IMG/VR virus record: IMGVR_UViG_3300048034_000296
Coordinates: 1 to 35,082 of that record
Reading direction: 5' to 3' (one strand)
From: a virus
DNA length: 35,082 bases
A model generated the notes under the pieces. The model was given only the letters and a program-made list of their open reading frames with translations, did not search any database and was not told the origin of the DNA. Each line of letters starts with the position of its first letter. Within the stretch, counting starts at the first letter, position 1. This document shows, piece after piece, positions 9,726 through 18,184 of this stretch. The position numbers and the translations under genes are program-made.

Positions 9726-12152
9726 TTACCTAGGCTCGAAGGAACCTAAGTCGAAATCCCCGCTAAGTATATCGTTTCCGCTAGATTCAAAGTTTTTAGG
9801 GGGTAAATCGTTTTTTCTTTGATTTATTAATTCACTTTGTTGTGTAGCTTGTATCTTAGTCCTATCGTCTTTGCGATCTTCTTTTTCTGCTATTTCAGAT
9901 TTTTTACCTTGTACTTCTACACCTTTGAGACGCATGTTCATTTCAAACTCTAACTGCATTAACTCTTTCTTTAAAGTTGCCTCTTGCATTAGCTTTTGAG
10001 TATCTATTTGCGCTTTTGCTTGTTCTAGTTGTATTTTTTGTTGTATTAAAGCTTGACCTTTTTGAACTTCCGCTTGAGCAGCAACCTGTTGGGCTTGCGC
10101 ATTTGCTTCGGCTTGCTTTTTTATTAACTCTTCTTTTGTAGTTTTATCTCTATCTCTTTTAGCTTTTTGCCTTAACTTTAACAATTGATTAGCTAACTTT
10201 AGATTTTTAATCTCTCTTAAGTCTATAGCGTCTGATAAATCTATTAATCCACCGACAACTGCCGCTTGTATATTATTTTCTAATACAGCTTTTTCTTCTT
10301 CATCTGGTTGCAATTCAATAAATATACCAAAATCATATAAATATAAATCACCCATTTCTTCTAATACAGCTACATTCTGATTTCCTAGCTTATGAATAAA
10401 TGCTTCTTTAGTTGGAGAGTATTCAAGTATATCAGATATTCTCAACGATAATCCTTCACACAAATCAGCAGTTAAAAATAAACTACCATCTAATATATGT
10501 CTAGTCGCTACATTTGAATTTGCTGCAGCCATTTTTTGTACACCCACTAATGCTCTGCTATCAGGAGTACTTCCGTCTCTAGCTTCATTTAAGCCGGTGA
10601 CATCTCTTATCATTTGCATATAGTAGTTGTAGTTTGCTATTAAGCTTTGCATTTTACCACCACCAGCACCAGTTGTTATTTCCTGTATTGGAACTTTACC
10701 TGGATTCATATCTCCGTCTTGAGTGAAAGATCTACCTATTACAGAACCAGTTTGAAAAAACATATTTAATGCTTCTTGTGGATTGTAATTTGTACCATTA
10801 CCTAAATCAACTTCAGCTAACCCGTCGGCGTCTAAATAAACACCATCTGGCACCATTCTAGACATTACTTGTTGTAGCTTTAAGTGCGTAAGCTGAATCA
10901 TATCCGCAAACCCTGTTATACGTGATACGATGCTTTCTATGCGACCTTTATACATCCTAGGTGCTACTATACTATAATTCATTTTAACCTTCGTATAATC
11001 GCTTTTTGGGCGAATCATATTTGTAGCTAATTCCCATTTAAGTAATCTACCTCCAAGAACTTTAACTCCTTCATAAAGTACCTCTAATGATTGTGATAGC
11101 TTTTGTATCCCGTATTCCTCATACATTTCTGGCGGAGGATTAAATGTATCATCTTTAGGTATTAGTTTTGCCGCTCCTGTTGCTGTTTCCTTAACTTTGT
11201 ATACTTCGTTATTAAATGTCTTATAATTAAAATATAGAATCTGAACAGTATTAGAGTCGTCTTCATTGTAATTAGTTAATGTACGATCGTAAAAACCGTT
11301 GTTTCTGTAACTTTGTCCAGCTATTTCTTTTAAGTCATCATTAGTTAATTCAGGAAATTGCTTTTTTAATTCATTTATATGAACGCTTTTTATTTCCCCT
11401 ACATAGTATATGTCATCAAAATAAGGTGACTCTGTGTGTGACCAAACAAGATTTACCGGGTCTACATATTCTACTTTAGCTCCTTCTGATTTACTAAATG
11501 TGTTTTTTACAGCACCAATACCTATGGTTGTTAAATCATAATTGCATCTTCTTTTTATTAAATCATATTTATTACCGTCTAATAAAACGTTTAACGCTTG
11601 CTCTTCAGCTAACTCCACCTGCTGTTTGTAGGATAACTGCATATGCAGATCCAGTTCTTCCTTATTTAAAGGCAGCATTTCTGGCGGATTTTCAAACAAG
11701 TTGACACCAAATTCTTTTGATACAAACTCGTTAAGCTGCTTTGTCTGCATATCTCTAATAAGAGATTCCATATATTTGGTTCTTTTCTCAACCCCATATG
11801 GATCTTGAGAGTATGCTTTTATATCAAATAGCCTGTCAGATATACCGTTTACAACTATATCTACAAACTTAGGTATTATAGGAACTGGCTTCCAATCTAA
11901 ATTAAGGTATGACAAATCACCGTTTATAGATAGTTCGTCTTTATATTTCTGTATGCCTTGCTCTCCTCTTGCGTATAGTCTTAAGTTATGAAATGTATTT
12001 TGATTACTTTTAAATCTACCTATTCCATTGTCGCTACTAAACCATTCGTTCTCTATAGCTCTACCAATCTTTAGTCCATAATCTTCGGACATTTTTTCGG
12101 AATCGCTAGCTATTTGGCTCGGAAAATAACTTGTTATAACTGACTCAGCCAT
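9726..12152 (-). CDS. portal protein
   Basis: At 808 residues this is a large portal protein, the dodecameric ring through which DNA is packaged. The N-terminal part has WFSSDNGIGRFKSNQNTFHN and LDWKPVPIIPKFVDIVVNGI, a pattern I know from portal proteins of marine and crAss-like phages. The middle contains stem- and wing-type segments (RMVPDGVYLDADGLAEVDLG; TGLNEARDGSTPDSRALVG). From about residue 664 to 782 there is a long Gln/Ala/Lys-rich coiled coil (AQAQQVAAQAEVQKGQALIQ), matching the helical barrel that projects into the capsid. It starts 4 nt after the terminase stop, the typical terminase-portal-capsid order. The barrel is long, as in podovirus-type portals. Assignment is strong from context and pattern, without a search. 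Confidence 0.85.
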   Translation of the reverse strand: MAESVITSYFPSQIASDSEKMSEDYGLKIGRAIENEWFSSDNGIGRFKSNQNTFHNLRLYARGEQGIQKYKDELSINGDLSYLNLDWKPVPIIPKFVDIVVNGISDRLFDIKAYSQDPYGVEKRTKYMESLIRDMQTKQLNEFVSKEFGVNLFENPPEMLPLNKEELDLHMQLSYKQQVELAEEQALNVLLDGNKYDLIKRRCNYDLTTIGIGAVKNTFSKSEGAKVEYVDPVNLVWSHTESPYFDDIYYVGEIKSVHINELKKQFPELTNDDLKEIAGQSYRNNGFYDRTLTNYNEDDSNTVQILYFNYKTFNNEVYKVKETATGAAKLIPKDDTFNPPPEMYEEYGIQKLSQSLEVLYEGVKVLGGRLLKWELATNMIRPKSDYTKVKMNYSIVAPRMYKGRIESIVSRITGFADMIQLTHLKLQQVMSRMVPDGVYLDADGLAEVDLGNGTNYNPQEALNMFFQTGSVIGRSFTQDGDMNPGKVPIQEITTGAGGGKMQSLIANYNYYMQMIRDVTGLNEARDGSTPDSRALVGVQKMAAANSNVATRHILDGSLFLTADLCEGLSLRISDILEYSPTKEAFIHKLGNQNVAVLEEMGDLYLYDFGIFIELQPDEEEKAVLENNIQAAVVGGLIDLSDAIDLREIKNLKLANQLLKLRQKAKRDRDKTTKEELIKKQAEANAQAQQVAAQAEVQKGQALIQQKIQLEQAKAQIDTQKLMQEATLKKELMQLEFEMNMRLKGVEVQGKKSEIAEKEDRKDDRTKIQATQQSELINQRKNDLPPKNFESSGNDILSGDFDLGSFEPR

Positions 12153-12156
12153 ATTT

Positions 12157-14370
12157 TTATTTTTCTATTAATTTTGATAAACCACCGCCGTTGGTGTATT
12201 TAGCTATTTTTAAATTTATTTTGGTTTTCTCTGCAATCTGTTTTGGATAATACAAATGTCTGTTGCAAGCCATTATAGCTAAACCTGAGCTTATCGCTGC
12301 ATCAAACTTTGTTCTTTTATTTATATCGAACCTAGACCATTCATTTAATGTTGTATTAAAATACATAGTCCCATAAGTGTTATCTTCTAGTAGGCCCACG
12401 TGCTTATCTATGTATGATTCAATAGCTGCCGCGTGCGCTTGTTTTATATCTTCACTAGAGTTAGGCATACCGCCTATTTCTCTTTCAGCTACAGATAACT
12501 TATTCCAAATTTTATCAGGTCTATTCATTGAATAACCCCTGTATCCTCTTCTTTTAAAATAATAAAGCAATCTAGGCTTATTATTTTCAGCTAATATTGG
12601 CATGCCATAAAATACACAAGCCATTAATACATCTTCAAAAAACATTTCAGCGGTCTGTGGCCTAGCTATGTATTCTAAAAAAAACGTATTAGCAGGTGCA
12701 TCTTCCATGCTAAACTTAGTTAATCCATGTAACGCACCTTTGGAGCCTTGTCCATCTGTTGTTCCGGATATATCATAACTATCACAACCAAATGCACCCA
12801 TGTGCTCATTACCAGGACTTTTTAACCCTTTCTTTGTTGTTTGTCTATTTTGAATATCTAAACCAGGTACCCAAGATATCTTGAATCTACCCGATGGGTT
12901 TGGCGTAAATATAACTCTAGAGTCTTTAATACCTTTGTCCCACTGAAAGTTACCTTTAGTTAGTACATTAGTATTACCTAAGTCTTCGTTATAATCTATT
13001 TGTTCGTATATTTTAACTAAATTAAATATACTGTTTTTCGTTTCATCTCTAAAAGCATGTTCCTCTGTTCTTGGAAATTGCCTATAAAATTCATTTAAAG
13101 CATCTTGATCCCCTTTTAAACCATCTACTTCATTATTCCAATGCTCTATTACTCCAACGTCAATAGCGTCTCCATAAGGGCCAACGCAGCTTTTTTGTGG
13201 GGTTTCGAAGACAGGCATGCCATAAGAATCAATGAATCCTTCGTAATTCCATTCCATAGGTATGAACAAAGAATAGAGTCCTGACTTTGTTTGTCCATTA
13301 CGGTTTCGCTTTGATACATCTGAATCATTGTATAATTTTTTAAAGTTCTCTCCTCCTTTGTCTAACGCATTAGAGGTGGACCCCATCATACACTTGCCTA
13401 TTACTCTTGCACCTAATCTTAATGTTGTTTTCGTAACCCTCCAGTTGTTGAGGATGTTGTCGGGCCTTTCCCACTTCCCCGATTCATCGTGGACGAGGAG
13501 TTTAAGTTTCTCCCCATCGTAGGAGTTGTCACCGGTATTCTTCCAGTCGATCGTCGTATCAAGACCCTCGAGCGACTCCTGATCACCTTTACTTTGGATT
13601 GACTTTCTAGTGAGTCTACTGGCTGGGATACGGTATGCGAGTTCGGTCTTTGGCCTGTCCATACCGTCCTGGATCGGCTTGAAAAAGAAGGGATAGTTGA
13701 CGGAAATTGGTACCACCTTATCTGTGAACATCTTTTTAGCATCGGAACCAGATTTGGACAATATGCCGTACCGTGCATCCGAGGATATTGTAGCCAAGTT
13801 GACTGTCTCAGCTGAGGACATAAATGAGAATCCGCTTCGACGGTTTTTAAGATAACACATTCCATAAGACCTGGAATCTGCTTTGCATGCTTCCCAAAAG
13901 ATGAAGAATAATCTATTTGCTTCCCGAAAGTCTGGCTTCCCAACGTCAATTTTGGAGTGCTGCAGGTACATAAAGTGAGTACCAGTAATGTAAGTAGCCA
14001 AATTCTTATTATTGAACCAGTGGCCTTCTTCTCTAAGTCTAAATTGTTCATCTATATATGGTTCCCATTTTTCTTTAAAATCTTCAGGGTAGTCCCTCCA
14101 ATCAAAAACGCTCTGTATTTTCTTAAGTTCCTTGGGGAATTCTTCTGGAGTCCATTTATCTTGCGTTTTGTCAACCTTATTAGGGGCTTTGGGTAGCGCT
14201 ATCTTAAGGTTTTGTATATTATATATATCTCCAATTTTTCCGGTTTTACTTATAACAACGATATCATGCTCCTTGTTATATCCGTATTTCCATTTTTTGG
14301 ATTTATTTAATCTTGTAATCGTATTCTGCTTTACAGGCGTTATGATCTTATATAATGATTGTTCGTACAT
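12157..14370 (-). CDS. terL: terminase large subunit (DNA-packaging ATPase/nuclease)
   Basis: This 737-residue protein has the two halves of a large terminase. The ATPase part carries KNRRSGFS at residues 175-182, fitting the deviant Walker A form KxRxxGxS of these enzymes, and KLLVHDESGKW with the Walker B acid and catalytic Glu at about 295-296. The C-terminal nuclease part carries FGCDSYDISG with Asp530 as a probable metal ligand, and later acidic positions. It would translocate DNA through the portal (next gene, 4 nt away) and cut it. The coding stretch for about residues 130-310 (roughly 13440-13980) is markedly GC-richer than its flanks (for example 35 of 60 bases G or C at 13621-13680), yet the frame is intact. 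This suggests a recombined segment covering the ATPase core. Confidence 0.88.
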   Translation of the reverse strand: MYEQSLYKIITPVKQNTITRLNKSKKWKYGYNKEHDIVVISKTGKIGDIYNIQNLKIALPKAPNKVDKTQDKWTPEEFPKELKKIQSVFDWRDYPEDFKEKWEPYIDEQFRLREEGHWFNNKNLATYITGTHFMYLQHSKIDVGKPDFREANRLFFIFWEACKADSRSYGMCYLKNRRSGFSFMSSAETVNLATISSDARYGILSKSGSDAKKMFTDKVVPISVNYPFFFKPIQDGMDRPKTELAYRIPASRLTRKSIQSKGDQESLEGLDTTIDWKNTGDNSYDGEKLKLLVHDESGKWERPDNILNNWRVTKTTLRLGARVIGKCMMGSTSNALDKGGENFKKLYNDSDVSKRNRNGQTKSGLYSLFIPMEWNYEGFIDSYGMPVFETPQKSCVGPYGDAIDVGVIEHWNNEVDGLKGDQDALNEFYRQFPRTEEHAFRDETKNSIFNLVKIYEQIDYNEDLGNTNVLTKGNFQWDKGIKDSRVIFTPNPSGRFKISWVPGLDIQNRQTTKKGLKSPGNEHMGAFGCDSYDISGTTDGQGSKGALHGLTKFSMEDAPANTFFLEYIARPQTAEMFFEDVLMACVFYGMPILAENNKPRLLYYFKRRGYRGYSMNRPDKIWNKLSVAEREIGGMPNSSEDIKQAHAAAIESYIDKHVGLLEDNTYGTMYFNTTLNEWSRFDINKRTKFDAAISSGLAIMACNRHLYYPKQIAEKTKINLKIAKYTNGGGLSKLIEK

Positions 14371-14645
14371 TATTTAGATCTTTTTTCTGCAAACCCACTA
14401 AAGGCTTTCTTTTGAACTTCTTCTTTCGGTTTATTTTCCAATAAGTTTTCTTCGTCCTGTATTCTATTTAATATTTCAAAAGCGTCAAAGATAGCTAGCT
14501 TTTTTGTGGCTGCTGCGTTTTTTAATCTGTCAGCTGATATATCATCATCTGAATCTACAATAGCTTCTTTTGCTACTTTAATTAATTCCTCAACTGCCTT
14601 GTGCCCAGCTTGGATTATATTCTTCTTCGTCTCCTTGATATTCAT
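14370..14645 (-). CDS. small helical protein, possible terminase small subunit
   Basis: The product is 91 residues, charged and almost wholly helical: AGHKAVEELIKVAKEAIVD, then ADRLKNAAATKKLAIFDAF and EILNRIQDEENLLENKP, ending in the basic AFSGFAEKRSK. Its stop shares one base with the start of the terminase large subunit gene (TAATG), so the two are translationally coupled. A small helical protein directly before terL is often the small terminase, which binds the packaging site; the length is short for that family and no clear helix-turn-helix is seen, so this is only a possibility. Its start overlaps the previous gene by 56 nt; no internal ATG exists, so either the overlap is real or a non-ATG start is used. 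Confidence 0.6.
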   Translation of the reverse strand: MNIKETKKNIIQAGHKAVEELIKVAKEAIVDSDDDISADRLKNAAATKKLAIFDAFEILNRIQDEENLLENKPKEEVQKKAFSGFAEKRSK

Positions 14646-15189
14646 ATTTAATTGTAATTGAATTAGTGGGAACTCGGTATACCCTCTGCCCGCTTATTAT
14701 AAACTCATATTCAGCACCTGGCTTAAATCCAACAAGATCCCCAGGCTGTACTGTATTTAAGTTTGGGTCAGCAGCATATAATACGCCAACTCCTTCTTTT
14801 TCAAAATTAAAAGAAAACATTTTTTTTTCTTTAATAGGCTTTACAAAGTTGTAACCTTCGCATGCTCTCCATCCGCAGCAAGTTTTAACAGCGTAAACCT
14901 GGTCCTCGCTCGCAAAAAATATATCTTCTTTATAATATGATCTACTGTTCTTTTCAACGCCTCTAATGTCTCTAAAACGCCTAAACACATTGTGGTGTAC
15001 AATGATCTCATCACCAACTACAATATCTGTTTTTATTTCAGATGGTATTGCTAAAACTTTCGCTACTCTATTGGAGTAACTGTGGTTTTGCATTTCTGTA
15101 TTTAATATAAGATCTCCTTCTTCTAGTCGCTTGTTGTTATTATATCTTCCATCAACTGGCTCTATAATAAAATCATATACAGCTTTCAT
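14590..15189 (-). CDS. conserved beta-rich phage protein, possibly GroES-like barrels
   Basis: The 199-residue protein is beta-rich, with repeated patterns of 'value-lies-in-barrel' type: RVAKVLAIPSEIKTDIVVGD EI then VHHNVFR, and further on GVGVLYAADPNLNTVQPGDL followed by VGFKPGAEYEFIISG and YRVPTNSITIKYEYQGDEEE. The phrases 'VGDEIIVHHNVFR' and 'PGDLVGFKPGAEYEFIISG' resemble the GroES pattern (vGD.V.f....G.e...dg..y..), so it may contain two co-chaperonin-like barrels without a clear mobile loop. That is a weak resemblance and not a firm assignment. A CCGWRAC motif in the middle could bind a metal. It overlaps both neighbours and sits just upstream of the packaging genes. Confidence 0.6.
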   Translation of the reverse strand: MKAVYDFIIEPVDGRYNNNKRLEEGDLILNTEMQNHSYSNRVAKVLAIPSEIKTDIVVGDEIIVHHNVFRRFRDIRGVEKNSRSYYKEDIFFASEDQVYAVKTCCGWRACEGYNFVKPIKEKKMFSFNFEKEGVGVLYAADPNLNTVQPGDLVGFKPGAEYEFIISGQRVYRVPTNSITIKYEYQGDEEEYNPSWAQGS

Positions 15190-15407
15190 TAATATTGCAA
15201 ATCATATTCAACAGCAATAGCCATATTTTTGTTAAAGTCTTTCCACGGTAACAACTCAGACCCTTTCTTTATATATATAGAATACTTATTATCTTCCTCT
15301 ATTATATTAGCTATAGTATGACCACCATACACTTCTTGCCCAATGGCATAGTGCATGGCGTCATTCTTATAGTCTCTCCCAATACTAATCTTTCGTATCA
15401 GGTTCAT
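15189..15407 (-). CDS. small hypothetical protein
   Basis: This 72-residue protein reads as a small beta-rich domain: YAIGQEVYGGHTIANIIEED, then KYSIYIKKGSELLPWKDFNK. I do not recognise it. Its stop shares one base with the next gene's start and its own start overlaps the preceding coiled-coil gene by 23 nt, which supports it being a real, co-translated gene. No signal peptide, membrane segment or cysteine is visible. A KOW- or SH3-like fold would suit the pattern, but that is a guess. Confidence 0.55.
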   Translation of the reverse strand: MNLIRKISIGRDYKNDAMHYAIGQEVYGGHTIANIIEEDNKYSIYIKKGSELLPWKDFNKNMAIAVEYDLQY

Positions 15408-15627
15408 TCTCTTTTATTTCCCCTGTTTTAATATCAACAGATACTTGGCCATACTCATCTTCTAATTGTTTTTGAACAACGCTAAGATCTTGCTTCGCTT
15501 TATCCACTGAATGTAACAACTCGTGTTTCTGCGCTTCTAACCCACCTATTTGTATTTGTAGGTTATTTAATCTGTTTACGTGATCTTGCAATGATTGAAG
15601 TTCTCCTTCTTTTAACTTTTTACTCAT
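15385..15627 (-). CDS. small coiled-coil protein
   Basis: The 80-residue product has a heptad-like helical core from about residue 5 to 55 (LQSLQDHVNRLNNLQIQIGG; LEAQKHELLHSVDKAKQDLS), then an acidic tail ending NEPDTKD. Such short coiled coils are frequent near lysis genes in marine phages; they can be spanin-like, antiholin-like or structural, but this one has no membrane segment or lipobox, so a lysis role is not supported by the sequence alone. It lies just downstream of the holin candidate. Confidence 0.6.
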   Translation of the reverse strand: MSKKLKEGELQSLQDHVNRLNNLQIQIGGLEAQKHELLHSVDKAKQDLSVVQKQLEDEYGQVSVDIKTGEIKENEPDTKD

Positions 15628-15666
15628 GATTTAATTTTATTTAATTATTAATACTTAGTTTATTTA

Positions 15667-16068
15667 TTACGTATTTTTGGTAGATATTGATTTACCCTTC
15701 TCCCAGCTACGCCCAACAAAATATGCGCCGTACGCGGTAACTAGTAGTGTTTGAAATATAGGAATATATTCTTCAGCTATTTTAAACTCCCCAATGTTCC
15801 CATCAAAGAACGCGCAAACAGTAAATATTACGGTTAAGTATATAAGAACCATTGGTCGAATATTTTTTGAAAGGAAACTATCTGACTGCATATCTGATTC
15901 CCAACGAGCAGTAACCTGCTTTTGAGCATTAGTATCAGCGTCTTCTAATATTTTCTGTATTTCTTTTTTTATTAAAAGCTTTTCCTCTTTAGTTGTAGTT
16001 AGCTTGTCTATAACGTCACCAACTTCTCGTATAACATTACCGGTTAACCATTCCCAAATCTTTTTCAT
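15667..16068 (-). CDS. holin-like membrane protein (3TM holin family type)
   Basis: At 133 residues this resembles the holin family described from gene transfer agents and marine phages. The N-terminus is amphipathic (WEWLTGNVIREVGDVIDKL), followed by a charged helix (EEKLLIKKEIQKILEDAD) and the family-typical sequence ARWESDMQSDSFLSKNIRP at about residues 54-72. Two hydrophobic segments follow, about 72-89 (MVLIYLTVIFTVCAFF) and 100-118 (YIPIFQTLLVTAYGAYFVG), then GRSWEKGKS. Holins form inner-membrane lesions that time lysis. No endolysin is visible in this window, so the partner must lie elsewhere. The surrounding genes encode lysine-rich and coiled-coil proteins of unknown role. Confidence 0.75.
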   Translation of the reverse strand: MKKIWEWLTGNVIREVGDVIDKLTTTKEEKLLIKKEIQKILEDADTNAQKQVTARWESDMQSDSFLSKNIRPMVLIYLTVIFTVCAFFDGNIGEFKIAEEYIPIFQTLLVTAYGAYFVGRSWEKGKSISTKNT

Positions 16069-16071
16069 CTT

Positions 16072-16584
16072 TTATTTCTTTCTTTTTTTTGCGTCATCCT
16101 CACCAATCTTATCAATAGCGGCAGTAACACCTGTTTCATCAAGCACTGTCCCTGAAGCTCGCTCAATCGTCCCAAGCTTATTAGGTTTATCAAGTTGAAA
16201 AAACTTACTGCCTTTATTGTTAATTAGCTTACTTTTCTTATAAGACTCAACTGTTTTGTCTACAGCTTTTGCTCCTTTCATAGCTTTTGTCCCTTTAAGC
16301 CCAAGCTTAGCGGCTCCAGCTGCCCAGCCCCCAAATGGAACAGCAGCAGCAGTGGACAGAGCGGCATTTGTTCCATCTCCTTCGCCTGCATACCACCCAG
16401 CATTAATAAGATCAGCGGCACTTCCTATTCCCCAGACATCCACAAAACCCAAAACGTCAAGAGCAAGATGACCTGCTTTATTAGCAAAGCTTTTTTCTTT
16501 AGTCTGCTTAAAAGGGGCAGGTCTCTTCGAGGAGTCCTTAGTCTTCGCTGTTATTGGTCTTGCTTTATAGCCTTTAGTTGCCAT
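16072..16584 (-). CDS. PIT-motif protein with hydrophobic Gly/Ala domain resembling a pretoxin linker
   Basis: The 170-residue protein begins GYKARPITAKTK, the N-terminal motif shared with three nearby genes. A Lys/Pro-rich linker (about 15-35) leads to a hydrophobic segment at about 38-93: LALDVLGFVDVWGIGSAADL, NAGWYAGEGDGTNAALSTAA, then AVPFGGWAAGAAKLG. This closely resembles the small helical domain found before the toxic part of bacterial polymorphic toxins, where it is thought to aid membrane passage. In a virion protein it could instead help DNA or protein ejection. The rest is Lys-rich (GTKAMKGAKAVDKTVESYKK) and ends DDAKKRKK. No toxin domain is present. It is placed 3 nt before the holin-like gene. 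Confidence 0.65.
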   Translation of the reverse strand: MATKGYKARPITAKTKDSSKRPAPFKQTKEKSFANKAGHLALDVLGFVDVWGIGSAADLINAGWYAGEGDGTNAALSTAAAVPFGGWAAGAAKLGLKGTKAMKGAKAVDKTVESYKKSKLINNKGSKFFQLDKPNKLGTIERASGTVLDETGVTAAIDKIGEDDAKKRKK

Positions 16585-16587
16585 GCG

Positions 16588-17721
16588 TTATAGTGCTTTA
16601 GTTGGTTCAATCGCTTTAGATGACTGACGGCTATTTCCTGTCGCTTTGCTCTGAGCTTTTTTCGCTTGCGCTTTTTTTCTATCTCTTGTTCTTTTTCCAG
16701 TAACTGTTCTTAATAAGTTACCCGCAATACTTCCTCCAGTACCTGTAGCCTCATCATACTTTACTTTGCGCCCTTTTCTAGCTGTTCTCTTAGCTTCTCT
16801 TTTTACAGTCTTATCGTATCTCTTTCTAAGTTTTTGAGCTTTTCTTTGTTTATCTTCAGTTGAAAGACTCTTGTCCGCTAACACTGCATTACCTTTAGCT
16901 CTTAATTTTTGAGATTTGGTTGGTTTTGCTGCAGGTGTTTTTTTACCGCTTGGTACTTGAGCTTGTAATTCTTTAGGATCTAGCTTTGTTTTAATCTCAA
17001 CTTTCTTTTGAGAAATTGGCTGTGTTTTTATAGTACTTACTTTTTCTACCTTTGGCCTAGAGTCGTAGCTATCTTTAACATCCCACTTACCTGTCTTCTT
17101 GTAGACTGCATTCTGGCGTTTAGCTTCTTTTATATAAGATGCTTTATCCATGTTCTTATACCTCTCACCTCTGTCTTCAAAAGCTTGGTCATAAGATTTT
17201 TTCTTTTTAGGTTTTACAGTTGGCTTTACATCTTTGTCTTGAGCTTTAACCTCCGGTACAACTTCATTACCCCCTAGTTTACTTATACCATATCCAATTC
17301 CTCCTAAAGCTCCTAGTTTCATAACTTTTTTAGCTATGTTCATAAATCCACCTCCAGTGTTTTTAGGATTAGCTACAGTTTTACCAACCACCTCTATTGT
17401 TCTTGGAGCGCTTTTTTGAATTGCTTTTTTAGTTGTTGCAACACCTGTATTGCTTACCGCAGGCAACATTCTTTGAGCGCCTTTTTTAACGAGCTGCTGC
17501 CCTACTTTCTTAAGTAAAGTTCCCACTTGCTTAGTTGGAGCAGGAGCAGGTGCCATCATTTTGTTTGCTGACCCGGGAGTTGGGTAGCCTTCATTATAAT
17601 TTTTAGCCACTGATGGAGCTTTTGCTGTCATCTTTACTGGTGCGCCCATATTCAATATCGGCTGCGTGATACCACCTTTAGTGGTTCTTTTAATCTTTGC
17701 TGTGATTGGTTGATTTTTCAT
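16588..17721 (-). CDS. lysine-rich PIT-motif protein, putative virion-internal protein
   Basis: The 377-residue product is extremely basic. It opens MKNQPITAKIKRTTKG and then has ITQPILNMGAPVKMTAK, both patterns shared in part with neighbouring genes. About residues 125-151 contain a hydrophobic, Gly-rich stretch (MKLGALGGIGYGISKLGG) that could insert in a membrane. The remainder is low-complexity Lys/Ala/Pro/Arg sequence (VKPTVKPKKKKSYDQAFED; KRYDKTVKREAKRTARKGRK). Such proteins neutralise packaged DNA or are ejected with it in other phages, but no specific family is recognised. It sits 3 nt upstream of the pretoxin-like gene, and the two probably act together. Confidence 0.6.
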   Translation of the reverse strand: MKNQPITAKIKRTTKGGITQPILNMGAPVKMTAKAPSVAKNYNEGYPTPGSANKMMAPAPAPTKQVGTLLKKVGQQLVKKGAQRMLPAVSNTGVATTKKAIQKSAPRTIEVVGKTVANPKNTGGGFMNIAKKVMKLGALGGIGYGISKLGGNEVVPEVKAQDKDVKPTVKPKKKKSYDQAFEDRGERYKNMDKASYIKEAKRQNAVYKKTGKWDVKDSYDSRPKVEKVSTIKTQPISQKKVEIKTKLDPKELQAQVPSGKKTPAAKPTKSQKLRAKGNAVLADKSLSTEDKQRKAQKLRKRYDKTVKREAKRTARKGRKVKYDEATGTGGSIAGNLLRTVTGKRTRDRKKAQAKKAQSKATGNSRQSSKAIEPTKAL

Positions 17722-17724
17722 TTC

Positions 17725-17883
17725 TTATTTATTGTTATATGGGAACATTATGTTTAACTTATCTTTTCTATGTTTACAACCACAAGGAATATTTAATCCT
17801 TTAGACACTTTGTCCACCATAGTTTTAATGCCAGTTGCTTTTGTAATTTTTTCTATTGAATCTCCTAGTCCTTTTGATTTCAT
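17725..17883 (-). CDS. 52-residue conserved-type phage protein with CGC motif
   Basis: This short gene starts at ATG 17883 and stops at 17725, exactly filling the space between two larger genes (3-4 nt on either side). The protein reads MKSKGLGDSIEKITKATGIK, then TMVDKVSKGL, then a Cys motif IPCGCKHRKDKLNIMFPYN. I know proteins with this plan (GLGD.IEKITKATGI ... C.C..RK..LN..FPY) as a small family in phages, without a known role. Two cysteines and a histidine could bind metal. The tight fit to neighbours and family-like sequence support it despite its length. Confidence 0.7.
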   Translation of the reverse strand: MKSKGLGDSIEKITKATGIKTMVDKVSKGLNIPCGCKHRKDKLNIMFPYNNK

Positions 17884-17887
17884 AATA

Positions 17888-18181
17888 TTAGCATTTCCAT
17901 CTACGTCTTGCGGCGCAGATACGTTTTTTAGGTGTTTTACTACAATTTATTCTGTGCATCTTCATTTGTCCTTTTGATCTAGCACAATACGACGTACGCC
18001 TTGAGCCACCACCAGGTTGGGGCGCTTTAAGATTTCCACCTGTTTTCTTGTTATAAGCCTTACGTCCAGCCGCTGTCATTCCTGCTCCTTCTTTAGCAGT
18101 TAAAAAATGACGACCCTTACCTTTAGTAGTCTTTCTTAGCTTTTTTACAGCTGAACTTTCTTCTGGTTGTATATAAGCCAT
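17888..18181 (-). CDS. small basic Cys-containing phage protein
   Basis: The 97-residue protein is strongly basic: KKLRKTTKGKGRHFLTAKEG, then AGMTAAGRKAYNKKTGGNLK, then GGGSRRTSYCARSKGQMKM and a C-terminal ARRRWKC. The order 'AG(L/M)TAAGRKKYN.KTG.NLK... FCARM.G... ALRRWKC' is a conserved small phage domain of unknown function that I recognise from marine phages. The three C-terminal-half cysteines and the basic content suggest nucleic-acid contact or metal binding, but no experiment is known to me. It is flanked by the PIT-motif genes. Confidence 0.68.
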   Translation of the reverse strand: MAYIQPEESSAVKKLRKTTKGKGRHFLTAKEGAGMTAAGRKAYNKKTGGNLKAPQPGGGSRRTSYCARSKGQMKMHRINCSKTPKKRICAARRRWKC

Positions 18182-18184
18182 AAT

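Noticed and set aside
13419-14051. 210-codon minus-strand frame inside terL in another register
   Set aside because: It is a shadow caused by the GC-rich segment; the protein has no recognisable features and terL is intact across it.
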